From assembly GCF_020166515.1 (NCBI RefSeq), contig NZ_JAINZT010000001.1, positions 1 through 64,000 of the forward strand: a stretch of DNA of 64,000 nt. The letters run 5' to 3'. Source of the stretch: Robertkochia flava (GTDB taxonomy: Bacteria; Bacteroidota; Bacteroidia; Flavobacteriales; Flavobacteriaceae). Both the position numbers and the translations under genes were made by a program. This document shows positions 18,365 through 28,710 of this stretch, piece after piece. A model generated the notes under the pieces. It was not told the origin of the DNA and did not search any database. It saw only the letters and a program-made list of their open reading frames with translations. Numbering within the stretch: position 1 is the first letter of the stretch; each line of letters opens with the position of its first letter.

Positions 18365-19072
18365 ATGCAATACAAGAGAATCCTTTTAAAACTTAGCGGA
18401 GAAGCACTTATGGGAACGCGCCAATACGGTATCGACCCTGAAAGACTTAAGGAATATGCCGAAGAGATCAAAACGATCGTTGACAAAGGAGTGGAGGTTG
18501 CCATCGTTATTGGAGGCGGAAATATCTTCCGGGGGGTCGCCGGAGCCAGCAACGGAATGGACCGCGTTCAGGGAGACCATATGGGGATGCTCGCCACCGT
18601 AATTAACGGCCTGGCACTACAGAGTGCCCTGGAGGATGAAGGTATCGAAACCCGCCTGCAGTCGGCTATAAAGATCAATGAAGTAGCGGAACCTTTTATT
18701 CGCAGAAGAGCCGTAAGACACATGGAAAAAGGACGGGTAGTTATTTTCGGTGGCGGAACGGGCAACCCGTACTTCACTACCGATTCTGCAGCCGTATTGC
18801 GAGCCATTGAGATCAACGCCGATGTGATCCTGAAAGGTACCCGGGTAGACGGCATCTACACCTCAGACCCTGAAAAAAACAAGGATGCCACCAAGTTTGA
18901 CTTTATATCCTTTGAAGATGTCCTTAAAAAAGGTCTTAAGGTCATGGACACCACTGCTTTTACCCTAAGCCAGGAAAATGAGTTACCCATTATTGTTTTC
19001 GATATGAATAAATCAGGGAACCTGTTGAAAGTAGTTTCCGGCGAAAAAGTTGGAACAAAAGTAAATCTTTGA
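18365..19072 (+). CDS. pyrH: UMP kinase
   Basis: It phosphorylates UMP to UDP in pyrimidine nucleotide synthesis. The 235-aa amino-acid-kinase-fold protein has [14 protein letters not shown] (ATP site), [13 protein letters not shown], the [15 protein letters not shown] segment, [16 protein letters not shown], and the [16 protein letters not shown] loop. It is followed by frr after 47 bp. Its own promoter elements follow the tsf terminator. Confidence 0.98.
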   Translation: MQYKRILLKLSGEALMGTRQYGIDPERLKEYAEEIKTIVDKGVEVAIVIGGGNIFRGVAGASNGMDRVQGDHMGMLATVINGLALQSALEDEGIETRLQSAIKINEVAEPFIRRRAVRHMEKGRVVIFGGGTGNPYFTTDSAAVLRAIEINADVILKGTRVDGIYTSDPEKNKDATKFDFISFEDVLKKGLKVMDTTAFTLSQENELPIIVFDMNKSGNLLKVVSGEKVGTKVNL

Positions 19073-19119
19073 GTAAATTAACCTAACCTTAGCCATATTG
19101 ATCTAAATCATAAATCGTT

Positions 19120-19674
19120 ATGAACGAAGAAATTGAATTCATTCTGGACAGTGCCCGCGAGTCTATGGATGCTGCCCTTTTGCACCTGGAAAAAGAATTG
19201 GTGAATATCCGAGCGGGAAAAGCCAGTCCTGCCATGGTTGGCAGTGTCATGGTTGACTATTACGGTTCTCAGACCCCACTTAACCAGGTAGCCAATGTGA
19301 ACACCCCGGATGCCCGAACCATTGCCATTCAGCCCTGGGAAAAATCCATGCTACAAGAGATCGAAAGGGGTATCATGCTCGCGAACATTGGTTTTAACCC
19401 GATGAACAACGGCGAGATGGTGATCATAAGTGTACCACCCTTAACCGAAGAGCGCCGGAGAGATCTTGTAAAGCAAGCCAAAAGCGAAGCTGAAGATGCC
19501 AAGGTATCTATACGTAACGCCAGGCAGGATGCCAATAAGGAGATCAAAAGGCTGGATGCTTCTGAAGATCTGAAAGCCAATGCCGAGGTCGATGTTCAGG
19601 AACTCACCGACATCCACATAAAGAAAGTGGATGACATCCTCGCGATTAAAGAAAAAGAAATCATGACGGTTTAA
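19120..19674 (+). CDS. frr: Ribosome recycling factor
   Basis: RRF splits the post-termination ribosome with EF-G. The 184-aa product shows HLEKELVNIRAGKASP, MVDYYGSQTPLNQVANV, IQPWEKSMLQEIERGI and RRRDLVKQAK (here RRRDLVKQAKSEAEDAKVSI). It is in an operon with pyrH, with a strong terminator 16 bp after the stop. Confidence 0.98.
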   Translation: MNEEIEFILDSARESMDAALLHLEKELVNIRAGKASPAMVGSVMVDYYGSQTPLNQVANVNTPDARTIAIQPWEKSMLQEIERGIMLANIGFNPMNNGEMVIISVPPLTEERRRDLVKQAKSEAEDAKVSIRNARQDANKEIKRLDASEDLKANAEVDVQELTDIHIKKVDDILAIKEKEIMTV

Positions 19675-19689
19675 CACTCCGTCTCTATA

Positions 19690-19716
19690 AAAAGCGATCC
19701 TCCCCGGATCGCTTTT
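19690..19716 (+). terminator. Terminator of pyrH-frr
   Basis: AAAAGCGATCC (19690-19700) pairs perfectly with GGATCGCTTTT (19706-19716) over a 5-base loop. Confidence 0.85.
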
Positions 19717-19753
19717 GCATTCATTAACCCTTTGCAACCTGCATTGAGAAAGC

Positions 19754-22276
19754 GTGATCAAAAAAACCTCCTTCCTGTTCAGCATTCTTTTGTTGTTCGT
19801 AGGGCTAAGCTACGGGCAGCAGGTCATCAGTGGTAAGGTAGTCAGCGCATCAACCGGAGAAATACTCCCCTTCGCCACCATCACCCTTACCGATGGCACA
19901 GGGACCATCACAGACCTCCAGGGCAGCTTTAAGATCGAATTGCCTGAAGGAACAGACACCCTGAAATTCAGCTACCTGGGCTACCTACCCAGGGAAATCC
20001 GCCCTGACACCGGACAATACCTCCTGGTACAACTGGAAGAAAGCACCCAGCTACTGGACGAGGTAAGCCTAAATGCGAATACTGGAGCAGCAGCGCGTAT
20101 CATCGCTGAAGCCATCTCGCGAAAAGCGTCCAACGACCCCGAGAATATGCTCAACAGCTTTAGCTTCAGGTCTTATCAAAAATCCCTGATCACGGCAAAT
20201 CCCGATTCTATAAGCGGGACCATTGATTCTGTATTTCTCCCCAAAAAGGGCGAACTGCTCTTTAAAGAGACCGACAGCAGCGCATACAAACTCAAGGAAC
20301 GACTGAGCCGCACCCACCTCTACATGACAGAAACTGCCATGCGCGTGGCCTACCAAAAGGGAGAAGGAAGAAAAGAAACCATTATAGGCAGCAAAATGGC
20401 CGGCCTAGACGAGCCCCTGTACCGGTTATTAAGCGTACAATTACAATCCTTTTCCTTTTACAATGAAACCTACCGCCTTCTGGGCACCACTTATAAAAGT
20501 CCGCTCTCCAAAACGGCATTCAACACCTACAGCTACAGGATACTCGACACCACCAACCAGCAGGGACGTCCGGGGTACCTGATCTATTATTACCCCAAAC
20601 GCGAATCGAATAAGGCCCTGCTTCAGGGAGTACTCTACATAGACACCGTAAGCATGGCACTTCAGAAAGGGGTATCACAACTGCGCGGAAGCCTCGAGAT
20701 CAATGCCAGGCAGGAAAACCGATACTATCCCGAAAAAGATATCTGGTTTCCGGAACGGGCCATGCTGGATTTGAAAAAAGGAGAAGGCAACAGGCCTGTG
20801 GAACTCTTTGACAGGATGCTGATCCAGGTCAATAAAAGTTCATCAGACAGCACCGAAAGACATACAAACCCGGAGCAACCCGACAAACTGATCCGGTTTA
20901 CCACCAGGCAGTACAATACCGATATCCATTTCAACGAACCCGTTCAACTCAGCGGACGTACGCAGGATATCCGTGTAGCACCCCTTGCAGAAACCCAATC
21001 CGAATCCTTTTGGGAAACCCGCCGTCAGCAACCCCTGTCAAAGCGGGAAGAGAACACATATCTGGAGCTCGACAGTATTGCCGCAGCCAATAACATCAAT
21101 GAACGTCTTGACTTCCTCAACAAACTCTTTACCGGGTATGTTTCCACCCGGTATATCGATTTCGACCTGAAGTACCTGATCAAATACAATGACTATGAGG
21201 CGTTCCGTCTCGGAATGGGCTCTATTACCAACGACAACTTTTCTAAAAGACTCCGGCTCAAAACCTATGGGGTTTACGGAACTAAAGACAAAGATTTTAA
21301 ATACGGTTTCACCGCCTCCTACAGATTACTCCCTTCCAAAGACACATGGTTTGCCCTGGATTACAAGGACGACCTTACCGAAACCGGCAGCGCCGCCTTC
21401 CTCACCGAAGGCAGAACGTTTTATGTATTCGAACCCCGGCTTTTCAATATCACCTCCTTCCACAGGAATAAAGCTTTCAGCAGCTTCCTGACCCATGAGG
21501 TTAACCCTGCACTCAGAATGAGAATTCAGTGGACACAGGCCGACACCCAACCTACCTATCCCTACACCTATGTACATGACGGGATTAACTTTACCCAGTG
21601 GGAGACCAGTACCCTGACCTATTCCCTCTTCTGGGGCCCCAATAACCGCTACCTCGTTTCAGAGGAAGGCAGCTCATTGCTCGAACCCGGATTTCCGCAA
21701 TTCAATTTTCAGGTCACCCAGGGCATTGAGGGTATCATGGGAAGCGATTTCAGCTTTACCAAAACACAGTTACGCATCCGACATGACATTAACACCTTCG
21801 GAGCAGGAACCATCAGCCTGAACTTAACGGGCGGCATGGCCTTTGGCGACCTTCCCATTACGGAACTCTATCACGCCTCCCCTAACCAGCCTAAAAAAGA
21901 CGCCCTGCTGCAACGCTTTTCTGTAGCCGGACGAGACAGCTTCGAGACCATGTATTTTGATGAGTTCTTCTCCGACCGCTATATCAGTATGCAGGCGAAA
22001 TATTTCCTGCCCGTTTTCAAGATCTCCGAAAGGATCAAACCCCAGGTCATCTTTATCACCCGGTATGCCATAGGGGACATCAGGAATATTGAAAAACACG
22101 TGGGCATCCCTTTTAACTCGCTTGAGAACGGCTACTATGAAAGCGGGGTTGAATTTAACAGCATATTTTCCGGTTTCGGGTTGAGCACGCTCTACCGGTA
22201 CGGCCCGTATAGCCTGCCGCGCTTTGAAGACAATCTCTCTCTGAAGTTTACCTTCTATTTATCTTTGGGAATTTAG
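19754..22276 (+). CDS. DUF5686 outer-membrane protein with carboxypeptidase-regulatory-like domain
   Basis: The 840-aa product starts with GTG; an in-frame stop lies just upstream, so no longer start is possible. A signal peptide (about 1-21, ending GLSYGQ) leads to a CarboxypepD_reg-like beta-sandwich (about 22-105, VISGKVVSASTGEILPFATI). The rest (about 130-840) matches the DUF5686 family and ends in amphipathic strands ending LKFTFYLSLGI, so a beta-barrel in the outer membrane is likely. The fold plan resembles TonB-dependent transporters without a plug or TonB box. The function is unknown. Monocistronic. Confidence 0.85.
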   Translation: MIKKTSFLFSILLLFVGLSYGQQVISGKVVSASTGEILPFATITLTDGTGTITDLQGSFKIELPEGTDTLKFSYLGYLPREIRPDTGQYLLVQLEESTQLLDEVSLNANTGAAARIIAEAISRKASNDPENMLNSFSFRSYQKSLITANPDSISGTIDSVFLPKKGELLFKETDSSAYKLKERLSRTHLYMTETAMRVAYQKGEGRKETIIGSKMAGLDEPLYRLLSVQLQSFSFYNETYRLLGTTYKSPLSKTAFNTYSYRILDTTNQQGRPGYLIYYYPKRESNKALLQGVLYIDTVSMALQKGVSQLRGSLEINARQENRYYPEKDIWFPERAMLDLKKGEGNRPVELFDRMLIQVNKSSSDSTERHTNPEQPDKLIRFTTRQYNTDIHFNEPVQLSGRTQDIRVAPLAETQSESFWETRRQQPLSKREENTYLELDSIAAANNINERLDFLNKLFTGYVSTRYIDFDLKYLIKYNDYEAFRLGMGSITNDNFSKRLRLKTYGVYGTKDKDFKYGFTASYRLLPSKDTWFALDYKDDLTETGSAAFLTEGRTFYVFEPRLFNITSFHRNKAFSSFLTHEVNPALRMRIQWTQADTQPTYPYTYVHDGINFTQWETSTLTYSLFWGPNNRYLVSEEGSSLLEPGFPQFNFQVTQGIEGIMGSDFSFTKTQLRIRHDINTFGAGTISLNLTGGMAFGDLPITELYHASPNQPKKDALLQRFSVAGRDSFETMYFDEFFSDRYISMQAKYFLPVFKISERIKPQVIFITRYAIGDIRNIEKHVGIPFNSLENGYYESGVEFNSIFSGFGLSTLYRYGPYSLPRFEDNLSLKFTFYLSLGI

Positions 22277-22321
22277 GGTTAATGCACTTAGTTTTCTATT
22301 TTTGCAGCGAAATTTTCACTG

Positions 22322-24721
22322 ATGACTGACTGGATCACAAGAACTTTCTGGCAATACACTGCCCGCCTGATTTTAAGAAATCGAATCTTTATACTATTGG
22401 TTCTTGCAGGAGTAACCGTTTTTATGGCAACCCAGTGGAAACACATGCGGTTTACATTTACCGAGGCCAACCTTTTGCCTGATGACCACCCTGTTAATGT
22501 TTCCTATAACGAGTTTCTTGACGTCTTCGGGGAAGAAGGTAACCTGATCGTAATCGCTGTTAAAGACAGTACGCTCTTTACCCCGGATAATTTCAACGCC
22601 TGGAACAAGCTCAGCAAACAACTTCAGGCTAAGCCCGAAGTCTCCCTGGTGGTCTCTACAGACAACCTTAAAAAACTGGTGAAAAACACCGAAAAACAGG
22701 AATTTGAACTGCAGCCGCTAAGCGAAGGTAAGGTAGCCACACAGGCAGAGGTAGACAGTATTAAGAATGAACTTTTCGAACGGCTCCCTTTCTACGAAAG
22801 CCTGTTGTTTAATAAGGAGAGCGGAACTATTCGCACTGCGGTTTACCTCGATAAGGAAATTGTGAATACCGCGGTAAGGAAGGATTTTATCTTTAACGAT
22901 TTCATTCCGGTTATCGAAGATTTTGAAAAGCAAACAGGCATCGACCTCAGAGTCTCCGGTATGCCTTATATCCGGACCCTTAACGCACAGAATATCATTG
23001 ACGAGATCGGTACTTTTATCGCTGCGGCTTTACTGGTCACCTCCCTGATCTTCTTCTTCTTTTTCAGATCGTTCAGAGCCACCCTGATTTCCATGATCGT
23101 AGTAATGATCGGAGTGATGTGGGCCTTTGGAACCCTGGGGCTGCTCAAATATGAGATCACCGTGCTTACGGCACTTATCCCCCCGCTGATCATCGTTATC
23201 GGAATACCCAATTGTATCTTCCTGATCAATAAATACCAGCAGGAATTTAATAAACACGGGAACCAGGCCAAATCCCTGCAAAGAGTGATCTCCAAAGTGG
23301 GGAACGCCACGCTGATGACCAATATGACCACTGCAGCTGGTTTTGCCACGTTTATCATTACGAACAGTAAACTACTGACCGAATTTGGTATTGTGGCATC
23401 CCTCAATATCATCTTTATCTTTATCCTGTCGCTGCTCATTATCCCCATCATCTACAGCTACATGTCTATCCCGAAAACCAAACACCTGAAGCACCTGAAC
23501 AAGAGGTGGATCAGTGGCTTTGTCGGATGGATGGAAAACACGGTTCGCAACCATCGTATTGCCGTATTTATTGTCTCCCTTTTTGCACTTATAGCAAGTA
23601 TTATAGGAATTTACCAGATCAGGATATCCGGATCCCTGATCGAGGACATGCCCCAGGGTGCGGCCTTTTTTGACGATATCAGGTTCTTTGAAGAAGAGTT
23701 TGACGGTATAATGCCGGTAGAGATCATGATAGATACCCGGAGACGAAACGGGGTGATGAAACCTTCAACCCTGAAGCGAATGGATGATGTGGAAGAAGTA
23801 ATCCGGGAGACCCCGGAACTATCAGATCCCATTTCGGTTACCAACCTGGTAAAATATTCCAAACAGGCTTTTTATAATGGTAATCCTGCATATTATCAAC
23901 TACCGAACAGCCAGGAAAACACCTTTATCCTTTCCTACGCCAAAAAATCTGAAGGAAATGCCAACCTGCTGAGCAGTTTTGTCGATTCTACAGGGCAGAT
24001 TGCCAGGATCACCACCTTCATGAAAGATATCGGCACAGACAAAATGGAGGAAATAGAAGCAGACCTGGATAAGAAGATCAGAAAAGCCCTGCCGGAAGAC
24101 CGGTACGATGTAACGGTAACCGGGAAGGCTCTCGTATTTATGAAAGGTACCAAGTACCTGGTAAAAAACCTGGTGATGTCCCTGTCTCTGGCCATTGTAC
24201 TGATCTCCCTGTTTATGGCCTATATGTTCCGTTCTTTTAAAATGATCATAGTATCCCTGGTTCCCAACCTCCTGCCGCTCATTATTACTGCAGGGGTCAT
24301 GGGGTATCTGGGTATCCCGATAAAACCTTCGACCATCCTGGTATTCAGTATTGCCTTTGGTATTTCGGTAGACGACACCATTCACTTCCTGGCCAAATAT
24401 CGACAGGAGCTCGCTGCAAACCACTGGCACATCCGAAAATCAGTGTACAATGCACTAAGGGAAACCGGGGTAAGTATGTTTTATACCTCCATTGTTCTTT
24501 TCTTTGGATTCTCGGTATTCATGATCAGTAATTTCGGCGGAACCAAAGCCCTTGGCGGATTGGTATCCATGACCCTGCTCTTTGCCATGCTGGCGAACCT
24601 GATCCTGCTTCCGTCTTTGTTATTAGCCCTGGAGCGAAATATTGCCAACAAAAAGGTACTTAAGAAACCTTACATCGATGTACTGGCAGAGGATGAGGAA
24701 GAAGAGCAACCGGAGAAATAA
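22322..24721 (+). CDS. RND/MMPL family exporter (patched-like)
   Basis: The 799-aa protein has the duplicated RND layout: TM1, a large periplasmic loop (about 50-220), a block of five TMs including the sterol-sensing-type segment (about 220-390), TM7, a second loop (about 430-620) and five more TMs. The FGISVDDTIHFLAKYR motif holds the paired Asp of the proton relay in the second half. It belongs to the hydrophobe-exporter (HAE3/MMPL-like) branch, which exports lipids or other hydrophobic compounds; the substrate is unknown. No membrane-fusion partner is adjacent. A TATTTTTG -7 box lies 18-25 bp upstream of the ATG. Confidence 0.9.
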   Translation: MTDWITRTFWQYTARLILRNRIFILLVLAGVTVFMATQWKHMRFTFTEANLLPDDHPVNVSYNEFLDVFGEEGNLIVIAVKDSTLFTPDNFNAWNKLSKQLQAKPEVSLVVSTDNLKKLVKNTEKQEFELQPLSEGKVATQAEVDSIKNELFERLPFYESLLFNKESGTIRTAVYLDKEIVNTAVRKDFIFNDFIPVIEDFEKQTGIDLRVSGMPYIRTLNAQNIIDEIGTFIAAALLVTSLIFFFFFRSFRATLISMIVVMIGVMWAFGTLGLLKYEITVLTALIPPLIIVIGIPNCIFLINKYQQEFNKHGNQAKSLQRVISKVGNATLMTNMTTAAGFATFIITNSKLLTEFGIVASLNIIFIFILSLLIIPIIYSYMSIPKTKHLKHLNKRWISGFVGWMENTVRNHRIAVFIVSLFALIASIIGIYQIRISGSLIEDMPQGAAFFDDIRFFEEEFDGIMPVEIMIDTRRRNGVMKPSTLKRMDDVEEVIRETPELSDPISVTNLVKYSKQAFYNGNPAYYQLPNSQENTFILSYAKKSEGNANLLSSFVDSTGQIARITTFMKDIGTDKMEEIEADLDKKIRKALPEDRYDVTVTGKALVFMKGTKYLVKNLVMSLSLAIVLISLFMAYMFRSFKMIIVSLVPNLLPLIITAGVMGYLGIPIKPSTILVFSIAFGISVDDTIHFLAKYRQELAANHWHIRKSVYNALRETGVSMFYTSIVLFFGFSVFMISNFGGTKALGGLVSMTLLFAMLANLILLPSLLLALERNIANKKVLKKPYIDVLAEDEEEEQPEK

Positions 24722-25115
24722 AAAAAGCCTGCCGGACAAACAAATGCCCTAGCAGACTTTCGAGGTTCCCCCAAACCTACACTTTAAATGCTTTTAAAAA
24801 AAAGACCCTTTCACAGCCTTACAGCCATGGATAAGGATCTTCATTATATTTTTTGAGAACTACAGTTCCTTTTGGTTATCATGTTTGCTAAAAAAACACT
24901 GAAATTGATTCAAATATATTAATTAATTAAGTCTTTACTTACAAAACAGAAAATACTCATCGATTATATCCGTTGTTTTATCGAAAATAAGTCATTTTCA
25001 ACATAACTATAAACGTTCACATCTATGAGGAAATCCGTAAAATCAATTCCCCCTGCAAAATGCAGGGGATAGATGGAAATATTTTATCTTTGGGCACCAA
25101 AATTCTCATGAGAAC
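24722..25115 (+). other. Intergenic region before asnS
   Basis: In this 394-bp gap AAAGCCTGC (about 24725) can pair imperfectly with GCAGACTTT (about 24760), a weak terminator candidate for the exporter gene. From 24780 to 25040 it is AT-rich with no gene or RNA I recognise. An inverted repeat and a promoter element lie at the asnS end. Confidence 0.4.
25050..25092 (+). promoter_or_regulatory. asnS promoter with adjacent inverted repeat
   Basis: CCCCTGCA-AAA-TGCAGGGG (about 25050-25068) is a perfect 8-bp inverted repeat placed in the -33 region of a TATCTTTG -7 element (25085-25092), which lies 24-31 bp before the asnS ATG. With no T-run it is not a terminator; it could be an operator. Confidence 0.5.
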
Positions 25116-26555
25116 ATGGCATTAAAAGTATACAGCATAAAACAATTATTAGACGGAGAGGCATTACTTCAGGAAGTTACTGCCAAAGGATGGATAAGAA
25201 CCTTTCGCTCTAACCGGTTTATAGCGCTGAACGACGGTTCCACCCTGCACAACATTCAATGTGTGGTAGATTTTGAGAATACCCCGGAAGACTTGCTGCG
25301 CCGATTAACCACCGGTGCTGCCATTTCTGTTTCCGGAACCCTGGTGGAGAGTCAGGGCCGTGGTCAGAAATTCGAGATCCAGGTGAAGAACATCGAAATC
25401 CTGGGGGACTCCGACCCGGAGTCTTACCCTATACAACCCAAGAAACACTCGCTTGAATTTCTTAGAGAAAAAGCACATTTAAGGGTACGCACCAATACCT
25501 TTGGAGCCGTAATGCGGGTGCGCTCGGCCCTTTCGTTTGCCATTCACCAGTATTTCCGTCAGAACGGATTTTACTACGTACACACTCCGGTGATCACCGG
25601 CTCTGATGCGGAAGGCGCGGGAGAGATGTTCCGGGTAAGCACACTGGATGCAAAAAATCCACCGCTCAACGAAGAGGGCGAGGTGAATTATAAAGAAGAT
25701 TTTTTCGGAAAGGAAACCAATTTAACCGTATCCGGACAGTTGGAAGCCGAGACCTATGCCATGGCGCTGGGTAAGGTTTACACCTTTGGTCCCACCTTCC
25801 GGGCAGAAAACTCCAATACCTCCAGACACCTGGCAGAGTTCTGGATGATTGAGCCGGAAGTTGCATTTATGGACCTTGACGGGAATATGGATCTCGCCGA
25901 AGACTTTATCAAATACGTCCTCGGTTATGTACTGGAAAACTGTGAGGACGACCTTAAATTCCTAGAAGATCGCTTGTTGCAGGAAGAGAAGTCAAAGCCT
26001 AAGGATGAACGAAGCGAAATGACCCTCACAGAGAAGATCAGGTTCGTACTCGACAATAACTTTAAACGGGTAAGCTATACTGAGGCCATCGAGATCCTGA
26101 AGAACTCCAAACCGAACAAAAAGAAAAAATTCCAATACCTCATTGAAGAATGGGGGGCGGATCTGCAGAGTGAACACGAGCGTTTCCTGGTAGAAAAGCA
26201 CTTTAAGGCTCCGGTGATCCTGTTTGATTACCCGGCCAAGATCAAGGCATTTTACATGCGACTCAACGAGGACGGAAAAACCGTAAGAGCCATGGACATT
26301 CTGTTTCCGGGAATCGGAGAGATCGTTGGAGGTTCGCAAAGGGAAGAACGCCTGGATGTCCTGATGGAAAAAGTAAAGGAAATGGGCATAGACGAGAAAG
26401 AGTTGTGGTGGTATCTCGACCTTCGTAAATACGGAACAGCAGTGCACAGTGGATTCGGACTCGGCTTTGAAAGACTGGTATTGTTCGCTACAGGAATGAC
26501 CAATATCCGCGATGTGATCCCATTCCCGAGAACCCCTCAGAACGCAGAATTCTAA
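25116..26555 (+). CDS. asnS: Asparagine--tRNA ligase
   Basis: A class IIb aminoacyl-tRNA synthetase of 479 aa. It has an N-terminal OB-fold anticodon-binding domain (about 12-115) and a catalytic domain with motif 2 [25 protein letters not shown] and motif 3 [28 protein letters not shown] and the C-terminal [15 protein letters not shown] are typical of AsnRS rather than AspRS or LysRS. A strong terminator follows. Confidence 0.97.
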   Translation: MALKVYSIKQLLDGEALLQEVTAKGWIRTFRSNRFIALNDGSTLHNIQCVVDFENTPEDLLRRLTTGAAISVSGTLVESQGRGQKFEIQVKNIEILGDSDPESYPIQPKKHSLEFLREKAHLRVRTNTFGAVMRVRSALSFAIHQYFRQNGFYYVHTPVITGSDAEGAGEMFRVSTLDAKNPPLNEEGEVNYKEDFFGKETNLTVSGQLEAETYAMALGKVYTFGPTFRAENSNTSRHLAEFWMIEPEVAFMDLDGNMDLAEDFIKYVLGYVLENCEDDLKFLEDRLLQEEKSKPKDERSEMTLTEKIRFVLDNNFKRVSYTEAIEILKNSKPNKKKKFQYLIEEWGADLQSEHERFLVEKHFKAPVILFDYPAKIKAFYMRLNEDGKTVRAMDILFPGIGEIVGGSQREERLDVLMEKVKEMGIDEKELWWYLDLRKYGTAVHSGFGLGFERLVLFATGMTNIRDVIPFPRTPQNAEF

Positions 26556-26582
26556 TATTCCGCATTTCAGAAGAAAGTATGT

Positions 26583-26630
26583 AAAAACTAGCCGATAGCA
26601 GGAATGCTGTGGCTAGTTTTTTTTATTTTT
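26583..26630 (+). terminator. Terminator of asnS
   Basis: AAAAACTAGCC (26583-26593) pairs with GGCTAGTTTTT (26611-26621) around a loop that holds a GCA/TGC mini-stem, followed by more T. Confidence 0.85.
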
Positions 26631-26650
26631 ATACCCATCACACCTAAGTC

Positions 26651-28105
26651 ATGTTAAAGCAACATCTCCAGTTTAAATTATCTCAAAAGCTATCGCCTCA
26701 GCAAATCCAGCTGATGAAGCTCATTCAATTGCCCACCCAGGCATTTGAACAGCGTATGAAGCAGGAACTGGAGGAGAACCCAGCCCTGGAGAGTGGAAAG
26801 GAAGAGAGTGGCGACCTGGATGAAGACAGGTTTGACGACCCCTATGAAAGCGATAATGAACAGATAGATACTGAGGATATCAATATTGATGAATACCTCA
26901 GTGACGATGAGATTCCCGACTACAGGCTTCAGGCCAACAACTACAGCAGTGACGATGAGGAAAAGCAGGTACCCTATGCTGCGGGAACCTCCTTTCACCA
27001 GCATTTGCTCAACCAGCTGAACACGTTCACCCTGGGCGATCAGGAATTCGAGATCGCAGAATTCCTGGTTGGAAGTATTGACGAAACAGGATACATCAGA
27101 AGAGATCTCCGCGATATTGTAGACGATCTCGCCTTCACCCAGAATATCTATACGGAAGAAGCCGAAGTCGAGCGCGTACTTAAGGTCGTTCAGCAACTGG
27201 ACCCCCCGGGTGTGGGCGCCAGAAACCTGCAGGAGTGCCTGCTTATTCAATTAAAAAGTAAAGAACCTGCACCGGATGTCGATCTTGCCATTGACATCCT
27301 AGAGCGTTCTTTTGAGGCCTTCACCAAGAAGCATTATAAAAAACTGCTCCAACGTCACGATATTGACGAAGACCAACTTCGGGACGCCATTCACGAGATC
27401 GAAAAGCTGAACCCCAAACCAGGGAGTTCCTACTCCGGAAACAGCCGCATGGTTGAACACGTGGTGCCGGATTTCACGATCAGGATCATAGACGGGGAAC
27501 TGGACCTTAGCCTGAATGGCCGGAATGCCCCGGAACTGCATGTTTCAAGGGAATACAACAACATGCTCAAAGGCTATAAGGACTCTAAAGAGAAATCCAA
27601 ATCCCAAAAGGATGCGGTTATGTTCATCAAGCAAAAACTCGACGCAGCAAAATGGTTTATTGAAGCCATTCGCCAACGCCAGGAAACCCTGTATGTAACC
27701 ATGAATGCCATCATGCACCACCAGGAAGAATTTTTCCTGACAGGAGACGAGCGAAAGCTAAAACCTATGATCCTTAAGGATATCGCAGACAAGATCAATA
27801 TGGATGTTTCTACTGTGTCCAGGGTAGCAAACAGCAAGTATGTGGACACCCCTTATGGCACCAAGCTGATAAAAGACTTGTTCTCCGAAGCGATGAAAAA
27901 TGAAGAAGGAGAGGACGTATCCACCAGGGAAATTAAAAAGATCCTGGAAACCCTGATCGAAGATGAGGACAAGAGAAAACCGCTTACAGACGACAAACTG
28001 GCCAAACTGCTAAAGGAAAAAGGATATCCTATAGCGAGACGAACCGTTGCAAAATACAGGGAACAACTTAACCTTCCTGTAGCCCGACTTAGAAAAGAGA
28101 TTTAA
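26651..28105 (+). CDS. rpoN: RNA polymerase sigma-54 factor
   Basis: The 484-aa product has the sigma-54 parts in order: Gln/Leu-rich region I (1-50, LSQKLSPQQIQLMKLIQLP), an acidic region II (50-110, unusually rich in Asp/Glu), the core-binding domain (DPPGVGARNLQECL, LNPKPG), and a helix-turn-helix (DIADKINMDVSTVSRVANSKYV). The RpoN box ARRTVAKYREQL lies near the C-terminus and recognises the -24 element. Activity would need enhancer-binding AAA+ proteins, none of which is in the window. It overlaps the next gene by one base (TAATG). Confidence 0.97.
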   Translation: MLKQHLQFKLSQKLSPQQIQLMKLIQLPTQAFEQRMKQELEENPALESGKEESGDLDEDRFDDPYESDNEQIDTEDINIDEYLSDDEIPDYRLQANNYSSDDEEKQVPYAAGTSFHQHLLNQLNTFTLGDQEFEIAEFLVGSIDETGYIRRDLRDIVDDLAFTQNIYTEEAEVERVLKVVQQLDPPGVGARNLQECLLIQLKSKEPAPDVDLAIDILERSFEAFTKKHYKKLLQRHDIDEDQLRDAIHEIEKLNPKPGSSYSGNSRMVEHVVPDFTIRIIDGELDLSLNGRNAPELHVSREYNNMLKGYKDSKEKSKSQKDAVMFIKQKLDAAKWFIEAIRQRQETLYVTMNAIMHHQEEFFLTGDERKLKPMILKDIADKINMDVSTVSRVANSKYVDTPYGTKLIKDLFSEAMKNEEGEDVSTREIKKILETLIEDEDKRKPLTDDKLAKLLKEKGYPIARRTVAKYREQLNLPVARLRKEI

Positions 28106-28710
28106 TGCAATTTTTCTCCAAACTTATCAGCTTCCTTTTTAACCCCCTTTTCATGCCATTTGGAGGCACCCTGGCGTATTTTATGGTTACTCCGAGGTTC
28201 AGCCCCCCGGACAACCAGAGAGCCGTTCTAACGGCCGTTTTTATCGTGACCGTTGCCATACCCATTCTTTTCTTTTTCCTGCTCAGGAACCTCGGTTGGA
28301 TCAGTTCTTCGGGCCTCCAACAGATCAGGGAACGCAAAATACCGCTCTACCTGTATATCATTCTTACCTACATTGTCATTGCCAGAGTGATCCCTACCAG
28401 CTATGCTGAAGAATTGTACTTCTTTTTTACAGGAATACTCGGTGCCCTGCTTGCGTGTTTGTTCCTGGTGTATTTCGGGTACAAGGCCAGCATGCACATG
28501 ATAGGGATAAGCGGGCTAACTACTTTTGTGCTGGGACTTTCCTTTCACTATGAAAAGAACATCATCCTTGCGCTTTCTCTGCTCTTCCTGAGCATGGGGG
28601 CGGTAGCCACCGCCAGGCTATACCAGAAAGCACACCAGCCACACGAGGTAATCACCGGCATCGTACTCGGATTTTTCACCCAGCTGATCACGTTTAATTA
28701 TTGGTTATAA
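28105..28710 (+). CDS. PAP2-like integral membrane protein
   Basis: The 201-aa, about six-TM protein is translationally coupled to rpoN (shared base). Segments KASMHMIGISG and ARLYQKAHQPHEV, then ITGIVLG, occupy the places of the PAP2 phosphatase motifs PSGH and SRxxxxxHxxxD but are degenerate: the Ser-Gly-His triad becomes SMH, and the last Asp is Glu. It may be a diverged lipid-phosphate phosphatase or a non-catalytic relative. Its end overlaps the convergent PorT-like gene by six bases. Confidence 0.65.
   Translation: MQFFSKLISFLFNPLFMPFGGTLAYFMVTPRFSPPDNQRAVLTAVFIVTVAIPILFFFLLRNLGWISSSGLQQIRERKIPLYLYIILTYIVIARVIPTSYAEELYFFFTGILGALLACLFLVYFGYKASMHMIGISGLTTFVLGLSFHYEKNIILALSLLFLSMGAVATARLYQKAHQPHEVITGIVLGFFTQLITFNYWL

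Noticed and set aside
24722-25115. Riboswitch or T-box ahead of asnS
   Set aside because: No specifier/antiterminator structure or T-box core sequence could be found, and T-boxes are not expected in this phylum.
28105-28710. Active PAP2 phosphatase
   Set aside because: The catalytic motif positions are changed (SMH for SGH, Glu for the last Asp), so only a PAP2-like fold is claimed.
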